Positions 1 through 6,075 of a stretch of 6,925 nt of DNA are shown here, one piece after another. Origin of the DNA: Balneolales bacterium (GTDB lineage Bacteria; Bacteroidota; Rhodothermia; Balneolales; Natronogracilivirgulaceae). The stretch spans positions 1 through 6,925 of the forward strand of contig SKNL01000163.1 in assembly GCA_007120555.1 (NCBI GenBank), given 5' to 3'. The first letter of the stretch is position 1; every line of letters starts with the position of its first letter. Made by a program: the position numbers and the translations under genes. The notes under the pieces were generated by a model. That model was given only the letters and a program-made list of their open reading frames with translations, made no database searches and was not told the DNA's origin.

Positions 1-385
1 CCATGGTCTGGAAATTGATGAGCGCCTCAAGCCGGCCCTGTGATATTTCGGCCTGGTAAGGTGTGTAAGCGGTGTACCAGCCGGGATTTTCCAGGATATT
101 ACGCTGAATCACCGCCGGCGTAACCGTCTCGTAATAGCCCATTCCGATGTAGTTCCTGAAGATCTTGTTGCGGGTGGCAATATTGCGAAACTCTTTTATG
201 AAATGGTATTCGCTAAGCGGTTCGGGAAGATCCAGCGGCTTGTCCAGCCGGATGGATGCAGGTATGGCCTGGTCGATCAGCTGGTCCAGCGATGTGCATC
301 CTATGGCCTGGAGCATGGCAGCAATTTCATCTTCCGAAGGCCCGTTGTGCCGTGACGCAAAGGGTTCTCTGTCAAATAGAGTCAT
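1..385 (-). CDS. gcvP: Glycine dehydrogenase (decarboxylating), P-protein of the glycine cleavage system, N-terminal part (runs off left edge)
   Basis: The P-protein is a PLP enzyme that decarboxylates glycine and passes the aminomethyl group to lipoyl-GcvH in the cytosol. Translation from the ATG at 385 gives 128 residues before the edge. It starts MTLFDREPFASRHNGPSEDE, the usual GcvP opening (F..RH.GPS..E...ML). It continues with NKIFRNYIGMGYYETVTP near residues 77-94 and NPGWYTAYTPYQAEISQGRL near 104-123, which are hallmark conserved blocks of the family. The ATG was chosen because it places the conserved N-terminus at residue 1; the frame stays open upstream but has no nearby start. No Shine-Dalgarno is visible before it. 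The family is normally about 950 residues when single-chain, or about 450 when split into GcvPA and GcvPB; the window cannot tell which. It lies 224 bases downstream of the acyl-CoA operon on the same strand, so read-through is possible but not shown. Confidence 0.95.
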   Translation of the reverse strand, partial: MTLFDREPFASRHNGPSEDEIAAMLQAIGCTSLDQLIDQAIPASIRLDKPLDLPEPLSEYHFIKEFRNIATRNKIFRNYIGMGYYETVTPAVIQRNILENPGWYTAYTPYQAEISQGRLEALINFQTM

Positions 386-609
386 CGTGATTTCGGGTAA
401 AAAAGTGACTGGTATTACGGAGTTACAGCAACTTCGCCGGACGGGACATTCGGGACGGCCCTTTCCGTTGAATATGTTGTTCGCTTACTGATCAATGATA
501 GAGACACCGCCCGTGCCGGGTTTGCATGCCGGATAATGGTACCGGCTGCTGCTTTCCTGAACGGTACAGGGACAAACAGCTATGAAACGCGTAACATTCC
601 ATGATTCTG
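386..609. other. Intergenic gap between the acyl-CoA operon and gcvP
   Basis: This 224-base gap follows the last operon gene and precedes gcvP. I looked for a terminator and found only a 5-bp GCCGG/CCGGC stem with a 9-base loop at 528-546 and no following T-run on the minus strand. No good -35/-10 pair or Bacteroidota-type TTTG/TAnnTTTG pair was found ahead of gcvP. Short open frames here have no coding support. Confidence 0.5.
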
Positions 610-1647
610 TCACCCGAAAATCCGATCCAGCTTGAGATATTTTTCGGCCATTTGTGACAGCATCCGAAAGGTATCCTCATTGTCCTTGGTCAGCAGGGTT
701 TCCATGTGGCCGAATTTCGCGGAGGCGTTGTACGTATCCATCGAAACCAGCAGCAAGGGGATGTTCCGCTCGTTTGCCTTGGAGATGATGTTGGATGGCG
801 GCAGGATGTTGTTGGTCAACAGGATGCCGGAAGTATCGCCTTCCAGGGCGGCCAGAATCATGTCGGTGCGGTCTCCACTGGTGATCAGGAATTTGTTCTC
901 CTTGTTGAAAAGCGGATTTCGCAGGATTTCATCGGTGGACATGGCCCCGACAAATACGTTCTTCACCGTGTTGCTGAGCCCGCCCTCGCCGGCCACAATT
1001 TTGGCATAGAAACGCTGCGCCAGGTAGCTGACCGTGAATTTGGTGAGCCGCTCCTTGTAGGGAAGCAAGCCCAGGATCTCGAAACCGAGCTCATTGATCT
1101 CGTTCAGGTACAGATCCTCGAACTCATCGATGTCATGTACCTTGTTGATGATCACCGAGCAGTTCGGGATGCCTTCCAGGTCCATGTTCCGGCGGGCAAA
1201 GGCCAGGTCATCGATCACCGCTTCGCTGTCGCCGCTGACAATCAGGATAAGCGAGGACCCGGTGTGGCGGGCCAGCGAAAGGGGATCCAGCTTGATCGAA
1301 GCGCCATAGAAGATATCCTTTCCGGCTTCGATGAACACCCCTTCGCGCCCTTTTCCGGCTGTTTCAACCAGATCAACCACCGCTTTTTTTATGCTTTCGT
1401 CGTCATACATGTAGCGAAGCTTGGAATGGTCAAAACCAAGGGTGATGCTTTCCGCCGTTTCAGTCAGCTGAAACAGATCCGTGACCAGGTTTGAATCATA
1501 ATCACGGTTTCTTTTCCGCTTGTAAATGAGCCGGTCGCCGATCGGTTTGGCATATCCGTATTTGTCCTTGATGGCAGCCATGATGCCCACTACCACCGAT
1601 GTTTTCCCGGAACCTTCGCGGATGGATGCAATTACTGCGCTTTTCAT
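610..1647 (-). CDS. Phosphotransacetylase-N-terminus-like protein: BioD/CobB-type P-loop domain plus DRTGG domain
   Basis: This 345-residue protein resembles the N-terminal, non-catalytic half of long phosphotransacetylases and lacks the Pta catalytic domain. Residues 1-200 form a dethiobiotin-synthetase-like P-loop fold: a P-loop SIREGSGKT at 8-16 (BioD spacing, with Ser instead of the first Gly), KPIGDR at 34-39, a hydrophobic strand ending in EAGK at 104-110, and a base-recognition-like INKV at 167-170. Residues about 214-320 form a DRTGG domain with SGDRTDMILAAL at 257-268 (DRTD instead of DRTGG) and a strand LLLVSMDTY at 298-306. It is the last gene of the operon. Its ATG shares one base with the stop of the upstream synthetase gene (TAATG), and AGGAGG sits 7 bases ahead. 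The role is probably regulatory or nucleotide-sensing for the adjacent acyl-CoA synthetase. That is inferred from context and from the regulatory role of the same domains in Pta. A biotin or cobyrinate enzyme is less likely because of the DRTGG half and the neighbours. Confidence 0.85.
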   Translation of the reverse strand: MKSAVIASIREGSGKTSVVVGIMAAIKDKYGYAKPIGDRLIYKRKRNRDYDSNLVTDLFQLTETAESITLGFDHSKLRYMYDDESIKKAVVDLVETAGKGREGVFIEAGKDIFYGASIKLDPLSLARHTGSSLILIVSGDSEAVIDDLAFARRNMDLEGIPNCSVIINKVHDIDEFEDLYLNEINELGFEILGLLPYKERLTKFTVSYLAQRFYAKIVAGEGGLSNTVKNVFVGAMSTDEILRNPLFNKENKFLITSGDRTDMILAALEGDTSGILLTNNILPPSNIISKANERNIPLLLVSMDTYNASAKFGHMETLLTKDNEDTFRMLSQMAEKYLKLDRIFG

Positions 1648-3767
1648 TATTTCTCCTCCTTGGTATGTTGTAACAAAATTCTGACGTCAAGGGCCTTGAG
1701 GCCTGTTTTTTCACTGTAAACAACAATCGGATTGATCTCTATGTCCGAGATGCGGTCGCACCTGTTGAGAATGGTCCCCACTTTGAGCAGGGAATCGATC
1801 ACTCCGTCAATATCCTTTTTCTCTTCTCCCCGCACACCAAGCAGCAGCGGGTACGATTTGATCTCCTGGAGCATGCGGCGAGCCTCTTCCTCGTTGAGCG
1901 GGAAAGAGCGGAAGGCGACATCTTTCATCACCTCCACATAGATGCCGCCCAGGCCGCACATCACGACCGGACCAAATGAGGCATCGCGAATGGCGCCAAG
2001 CACCATTTCAAGTCCGGAAGTCACCATCTCGGTCACCTCAATACCCGTAATATGGGCGTCGGGGTCGTAATCCCGGCAGTTGTTCATAATCGCTTCGTAG
2101 GCGTCGATGACCTCCTGTTTGTCCAGCAGGTCGAGGGCCAGTCCCCCGGCATCGCTCTTGTGGATGATGTCGCGCGAGACGACCTTCATCACCACAGGAT
2201 AGCCGATCTCCTCGGCCGCATCCACGGCAGCCGACAGGTTTTTGGCGATGATGCTCTTCGGCATGGTGATTCCCGATGCGCGCATCACATCCTGGGCCTC
2301 ATCGGCCAGCAGGAAGTTGCGTTCGTCATCCACGGCCTTGTCGATAATGGCGTTGATGGCATCGATATCAATATCCGACCCCTCGAACTCCGGAATGTGC
2401 CTGTTCTTGAAATCGCTGTAGCGATACAGCGCTCCCATGCATGACACCGCCGGCTCCACGTCACGGAAGACCGGCAGGTTCTGTCTGCTGAGTTCCTGAA
2501 TGGCGTCCTCCACCGCCTCCCCGCCCACAATGGCATACGTTACCGGCTTGGATACCTCATGGTGACGGTCGTAAGACTTCCGCACCATCGGTATCAGGTT
2601 CTCCGAGTCGAACGTGGCTGTTTCGCAATAGAGAGTGATTGTGGAATCGATATGCTCGCAGTCCACCGGAGCGTTGAGTGCGGCCAGATAGTCTTCGGCC
2701 AGGGCGCCGCCCGTGATGTCAATCGGGTTCCTGGTGGATCCGAACGATGGCGTGGCTTTTTCAAACGCCTCCCTGAGCACCTTCTGATCATCGAACAGAT
2801 CGATATTGTGCTTTTCGCAGGCGTCCGTGGCCAGTACCCCGATGCCGCCGCCGTTAGTGACGATCACGGTGCGCTTGTCGAGCGGCTCGGGAGCGAACGA
2901 CAGGAACCGGCACCAGTTGAACGCCTCTTCCAGACTCTCGGCACGCAGGGCGCCGCACTGCTTCATGACGGCGTCGAAAATGGCATCCGATCCCGCCAGC
3001 GATCCGGTATGGGAAGCGGCCGCCTGGGCGCCCCGCTTCGACCGGCCCGACTTGATCACGATCAGCGGTTTCTTCGTGGCAATCCGCTTGAGGGCCGGTA
3101 TCAGCTTTTCACCGTTCTTGATTCCTTCAATATACATCAGCACCACGCGGGTACGGTCATGGTCCTCCAGATACTCAAGAAGAGCAGTCTCGTCCAGATC
3201 CGATTTGTTTCCGGTGGATACGATTGCCGACAGACCCATATTTTCCACGCCGGTGCGACCGATCATCGCAATTCCGAGCGCTCCGCTCTGCGTGAGGATG
3301 GCCACACCGCCTTCTTTGATCGGCGTTGCCGAGAAGGTCAGGTTCATGGAAACCTCCGCGGAATACATCCCGAAGGTATTCGGACCCAGTATGCGCATCC
3401 CGGATTCTTCGGCGATACGGACGATCTCCTTCTCTTCCTTGTCGTTGCCGACTTCGGAAAAGCCGGAACTTATGATCTGGATGAATTTGACGCCCTTCTT
3501 TGCGCATTCCCTGACCGCATCCACACAGAATTTGGCCGGTATGGCAAGGGAGACGACGTCGACATCGCCCTTGATGTCCAGCACGGACTTGTAGACTTTT
3601 TGTCCGAGAATTTCACCTCCGGAAGGGTTCACAGGATATATTTTCCCTTTGTATCCCCCCTTCAAGAGGTTGTTCAGTATCGTGTGCCCTATTTTTTTCG
3701 GCTCGTGGGACGCGCCGATAATGGCAACCGATTCAGGTTCAAACAAACGTTGATAGTTATTGCTCAT
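1647..3767 (-). CDS. Acetate--CoA ligase (ADP-forming), fused alpha-beta subunits
   Basis: This enzyme interconverts acyl-CoA + ADP + Pi with acid + ATP + CoA (acetate or related short acids) in the cytosol, conserving energy from acyl-CoA. The 706-residue length is typical of alpha-beta fusions. A CoA-binding Rossmann domain spans about 10-130 (LFEPESVAIIGAS, then ILGPNTFG near 126-133). A succinyl-CoA-ligase-like domain follows with TQSGALG at 159-165 and the phospho-accepting His253 in AAASHTGSLAGSD. A second flavodoxin-like part starts at VTNGGGIGVLATD (303-315). The beta ATP-grasp domain occupies about 485-706, with IIHKSDAGG containing His536, matching the second phosphohistidine region of the family, and EINPIVV at 677-683. 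Both histidines are intact, so an active enzyme is expected. I chose the ATG at 3767; an in-frame TTG at 3782 and GTG at 3779 would extend it by 5 and 4 residues, but GGTGA lies 8 bases before the ATG. It overlaps the upstream gene by 11 bases. The acyl substrate range cannot be read from sequence. Confidence 0.93.
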   Translation of the reverse strand: MSNNYQRLFEPESVAIIGASHEPKKIGHTILNNLLKGGYKGKIYPVNPSGGEILGQKVYKSVLDIKGDVDVVSLAIPAKFCVDAVRECAKKGVKFIQIISSGFSEVGNDKEEKEIVRIAEESGMRILGPNTFGMYSAEVSMNLTFSATPIKEGGVAILTQSGALGIAMIGRTGVENMGLSAIVSTGNKSDLDETALLEYLEDHDRTRVVLMYIEGIKNGEKLIPALKRIATKKPLIVIKSGRSKRGAQAAASHTGSLAGSDAIFDAVMKQCGALRAESLEEAFNWCRFLSFAPEPLDKRTVIVTNGGGIGVLATDACEKHNIDLFDDQKVLREAFEKATPSFGSTRNPIDITGGALAEDYLAALNAPVDCEHIDSTITLYCETATFDSENLIPMVRKSYDRHHEVSKPVTYAIVGGEAVEDAIQELSRQNLPVFRDVEPAVSCMGALYRYSDFKNRHIPEFEGSDIDIDAINAIIDKAVDDERNFLLADEAQDVMRASGITMPKSIIAKNLSAAVDAAEEIGYPVVMKVVSRDIIHKSDAGGLALDLLDKQEVIDAYEAIMNNCRDYDPDAHITGIEVTEMVTSGLEMVLGAIRDASFGPVVMCGLGGIYVEVMKDVAFRSFPLNEEEARRMLQEIKSYPLLLGVRGEEKKDIDGVIDSLLKVGTILNRCDRISDIEINPIVVYSEKTGLKALDVRILLQHTKEEK
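1655..1660 (-). promoter_or_regulatory. Ribosome binding site of the DRTGG-protein gene inside the upstream gene's last codons
   Basis: On the minus strand AGGAGG lies 7 bases before the ATG at 1647, encoded within the final Lys-Glu-Glu-Lys codons of the synthetase. The stop and start share one base (TAATG). This arrangement fits termination-reinitiation coupling and confirms the start at 1647. Confidence 0.85.
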
Positions 3768-5664
3768 TTTTCCAATCACCAAATCTCATTACTATTTCAT
3801 AGACTCCATCTTCGATGGTTTTTTCAAGATCGAATCCCATCTTTTCAAAGACCCGAAGCATGGGTTTGTTTTCCACCAGTACTTCGGCGGTAAAGCCTTC
3901 CATGTCATCACTGACCGCAATTTCCGTGAGGTAATTCAGCATTTCGGTGGCAATGTCGCGATTGTGGTAGTCATCGCGGACGGCGAAGGACACTTCGCCC
4001 ATTTTTCCATCGGGATTTTTGAAAATCTGCCCCATTCCCACAACGCGCTCCTTGCCGTTCACATCAATAGTGGCCAGCATGGTAATCTCTTTGGTGTAGT
4101 CGATCACCACGAAATCCTGGCGCTTGGAGTGCGGCATGTCCACGTGTGAGGACATGAAACGGCGCTGGAAGCTCTGGTCGGATAGCGAGTAGAAGAAGTC
4201 CTTGATCAGCGGTTCGTCGTTGATACGGACCGGCCGGAAATTCAGCAGTTGTCCTGTTGAACTTTCCCTGGTGGTTTCCAGGTGTTCGGGATACTCCCCG
4301 CGCTTACCGGGGATGTAGGCCTGGTCTTTGTAGATGAGGTTGAATTTCTTGGCACGTTCGATCAGTTCGGCCCGGAACTTGGGATGGGCAATGGAGATGA
4401 TGTCCATGGCCCGCTCCCGGATGTTTTTACCGTGCAGATAGGCCACGCCGTACTCTGTCACGATGTAGTTGATGTCGCCGCGGTTCAGGGTGACCCCTGC
4501 GCCGCTGTCCAGGAAGGGCACGATCCGGGAAACTTCGCCGTCCCTGGCGGTTGACTGCATCACCAGAATGGTCTTGCCGTTGGGCGACAGATTGGCGCCC
4601 CGCATGAAATCGGCATGCCCGCCGATTCCACTGTAAAACATGCTGCCGATGGACTCGGATGTGGACTGCCCGGTCAGGTCCACCTGCAACGCCGCGTTGA
4701 TGGCGGTCATGTTCTCGATTTCGGCGATCACCAGCGGATTGTTGGTATAGCTCACTTCCTTGAACTCCACCCCAGGGTTGTCATCGATAAAATCATAGGT
4801 TTTACGCGAACCCATGCAAAATGCCGCGATGGTTTTCCCCTTGTCGATCGACTTGTTCAAGTTGTTGACCACGCCCTGCTTCATCAGTTCCACCATTGAA
4901 TCGGTCAGGAGCTCGGAGTGGATGCCCAGATTTTTCTTGGTCGTGATGTTGGCCATGATGGCGTTGGGCATGCTGCCATAGCCGAGCTGGATGGTATCGC
5001 CATCATCAATGATCCGCGCCACATACTTGCCGATCTTTTGGGCAATGTGTCCCGCCACTTCCGGCTGGAACTCGATCAGCTCTTCTTCCTTGTACAGGAG
5101 GTAGTCGATGTTTTTCAGGTGGACGAAGGTGTCGCCAAGTACCCGCGGCATATTCGGGTTGATCTGGGCGATTACAAGTCCGGCCGACTCCATGGCGGCC
5201 TTGGTGATATCCACGCTGATGCCCAGGCTCACGTAGCCGTTTTTGTCGGGCATGGAGACCTGGATGAGCGCCACATTGATCTCGATTGTCTTGCGTTTCA
5301 GAAGCTGGGGGATGCGCGACAGGAAGATCGGGGTGTAGTCGGCAAATCCTGTGTTTACCTTTTCACGGGTGCTGTTGCCGATAAAAAAGGCATTGTGGCG
5401 GAAGTTGTAGGTGAATTTTTCGTCCTTCCACGGTGCCACCCCCAGAGTCCATACCTGCATCAGTTCGGTGTCGGCCAGGGCCTTGGGATATTTTTCCACG
5501 TAGTCAACGAGCGCCTTGACCAGATACTGCGGCTCACCGCAGGCCGTGCCAATGTAGATCTTGTCACCTTTCCTGATATTCGAAAAAATCCTTCTTTCCT
5601 CGGAGAATTTTTCCGGATAGCGCTGTCGCCAGTGATCAAGGATCTCGTTTTTGTCTGTTATCAT
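3757..5664 (-). CDS. Bifunctional acetyl-CoA hydrolase/CoA-transferase with C-terminal GNAT acetyltransferase domain
   Basis: The N-terminal ~470 residues (of 635) belong to the acetyl-CoA hydrolase / 4-hydroxybutyrate CoA-transferase family (Cat1/Cat2/AarC type), which transfers CoA between acyl-CoA and free acids through a glutamyl-CoA intermediate. Visible marks are IYIGTACGEPQ at 36-46, GYGSMPNAIM at 228-237, the predicted catalytic Glu251 in LGIHSELLTDSM, a glycine-rich SGIGGHADFMRGA at 345-357, and INYIVTEYGVAYL at 398-410. Residues about 476-635 are a GNAT domain of the type found in protein acetyltransferases such as PatZ (RPVRINDEPLIKDFF, then RRFMSSH, and VLVENKPMLRVFEKMGF near the end). 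Its acetyl-CoA motif reads HNRDIA rather than the usual Q/R-x-x-G-x-G/A. I chose the ATG at 5664, which gives the usual family N-terminus. An in-frame TTG at 5727 (656 residues) coincides with the -35 box of a good promoter. First gene of the operon. The CoA acceptor and the GNAT target are not evident. Confidence 0.92.
   Translation of the reverse strand: MITDKNEILDHWRQRYPEKFSEERRIFSNIRKGDKIYIGTACGEPQYLVKALVDYVEKYPKALADTELMQVWTLGVAPWKDEKFTYNFRHNAFFIGNSTREKVNTGFADYTPIFLSRIPQLLKRKTIEINVALIQVSMPDKNGYVSLGISVDITKAAMESAGLVIAQINPNMPRVLGDTFVHLKNIDYLLYKEEELIEFQPEVAGHIAQKIGKYVARIIDDGDTIQLGYGSMPNAIMANITTKKNLGIHSELLTDSMVELMKQGVVNNLNKSIDKGKTIAAFCMGSRKTYDFIDDNPGVEFKEVSYTNNPLVIAEIENMTAINAALQVDLTGQSTSESIGSMFYSGIGGHADFMRGANLSPNGKTILVMQSTARDGEVSRIVPFLDSGAGVTLNRGDINYIVTEYGVAYLHGKNIRERAMDIISIAHPKFRAELIERAKKFNLIYKDQAYIPGKRGEYPEHLETTRESSTGQLLNFRPVRINDEPLIKDFFYSLSDQSFQRRFMSSHVDMPHSKRQDFVVIDYTKEITMLATIDVNGKERVVGMGQIFKNPDGKMGEVSFAVRDDYHNRDIATEMLNYLTEIAVSDDMEGFTAEVLVENKPMLRVFEKMGFDLEKTIEDGVYEIVMRFGDWKNEQ
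3776..3780 (-). promoter_or_regulatory. Ribosome binding site supporting the 3767 start
   Basis: GGTGA on the minus strand lies 8 bases before the ATG at 3767 and inside the end of the preceding gene. It favours this ATG over the upstream in-frame GTG (3779) and TTG (3782), which would overlap the site itself. Confidence 0.55.
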
Positions 5665-5698
5665 TAATACGTTGTGTGACGCGTGGAATAATAGTTGA

Positions 5699-5727
5699 AA
5701 TATAGCCTGTCTGACGAGGGATTTCAA
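5699..5727 (-). promoter_or_regulatory. Predicted sigma-70-type promoter of the acyl-CoA operon
   Basis: Minus strand: TTGAAA (5727-5722), exactly 17 bases, then TATATT (5704-5699); each box matches consensus at five of six positions. Transcription would begin near 5692, giving a leader of about 28 bases before the ATG at 5664. The same bases also fit a Bacteroidota-type promoter (TTTG, 20 bases, TATATTTC), with one mismatch to TAnnTTTG. The leader shows no Shine-Dalgarno. Confidence 0.65.
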
Positions 5728-5730
5728 AGG

Positions 5731-5802
5731 TACCCGTCAAGATTCTGCTGCACTCGCGAAATACTTCGTTACCCGTACCCGGAGCAGGATTCTGATTGCT
5801 GC
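5731..5802. repeat. Ordered short direct repeats upstream of the operon promoter
   Basis: TACCCGT occurs at 5731-5737 and 5770-5776, GATTCTG at 5741-5747 and 5788-5794, and TGCTGC at 5746-5751 and 5797-5802. The three words come in the same order in both copies, though the spacing differs (10 versus 18 bases between the first two word starts). The block abuts the -35 box of the minus-strand promoter, so it may hold activator sites or be a decayed duplication. Chance remains possible because the words are short. Confidence 0.35.
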
Positions 5803-5838
5803 GGCCGGGGCTTGAAGGTCAGTGGAAATAATGTGTTT

Positions 5839-5855
5839 TATATTTGATCAATATA
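5839..5855. promoter_or_regulatory. 17-bp inverted repeat, possible operator
   Basis: TATATT-TGATC-AATATA has perfect 6-bp arms around five central bases and includes the palindrome TTGATCAA. It lies between the divergent operon promoter and the Fe-S gene, the usual place for an operator of a dimeric regulator. TATATTTG (5839-5846, plus) also matches the Bacteroidota -7 box, but no matching -33 box is found. The protein that would bind it is unknown, and an AT-rich chance palindrome cannot be excluded. Confidence 0.35.
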
Positions 5856-6063
5856 CGGATTATCGGGGAGCTTTTTATCGGTTTTGTTCCCTTTGTTGCA
5901 GTCAGTCCCGTCACTTCGCAAGACATGTTTTTCAGTGGTACAACCTTGATAAGCTTTCAGGGGAAAAAAAACTCAAATGCTTTTATTTATACTCGATTTG
6001 TGTACATTGAAATGAAAATATTTCGGAATCCCCTGAACCAGTTTCTTTTTGACACCAGAAACC

Positions 6064-6068
6064 GGAGG
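6064..6068 (+). promoter_or_regulatory. Ribosome binding site of the Fe-S protein gene
   Basis: GGAGG lies 7 bases before the ATG at 6076, a textbook spacing, and fixes the start of the plus-strand gene. Confidence 0.8.
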
Positions 6069-6075
6069 TTTGACC

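Larger units (their letters stand above)
5665..6075. other. Divergent intergenic control region (411 bases)
   Basis: No gene is supported here. The left part (5665-5820) is of mixed composition and carries the operon promoter and direct repeats. The right part (about 5821-6060) is clearly more AT-rich and carries the 17-bp inverted repeat, an A8 run at 5964-5971 and a smaller GAAAT/ATTTC inverted repeat at 6009-6024. A TATACT at 5988-5993 could be a -10 box for the plus-strand gene, but no -35 stands at proper spacing, so the Fe-S gene promoter is unassigned. Short reading frames here are of poor coding character. Confidence 0.6.

Noticed and set aside
528..546. GCCGG/CCGGC hairpin after the operon as a terminator
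   Set aside because: The stem is only 5 bp with a 9-base loop and no T-run follows on the minus strand, so it does not qualify as an intrinsic terminator.
571..586. AAACAGCTATGA-like stretch resembling the lac/M13 reverse-primer region of cloning vectors
   Set aside because: Only about 11 bases match and the flanking bases do not continue the vector sequence, so it is chance.
2559..3893. 444-residue open frame on the plus strand opposite the ADP-forming synthetase
   Set aside because: It lies antisense to a strongly recognisable conserved gene; its translation shows no family resemblance, and long antisense frames are common in GC-rich codon-biased genes.
4918..5667. 249-residue plus-strand frame opposite the CoA-transferase
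   Set aside because: Shadow of a recognised gene; Asp/His/Val-rich translation typical of antisense reading; no Shine-Dalgarno.
5944..5971. CCTTGA/TCAGGG hairpin followed by an A8 run
   Set aside because: On the plus strand it is followed by A, not T, and on the minus strand the T-run precedes the stem, so it is not a terminator in either direction.
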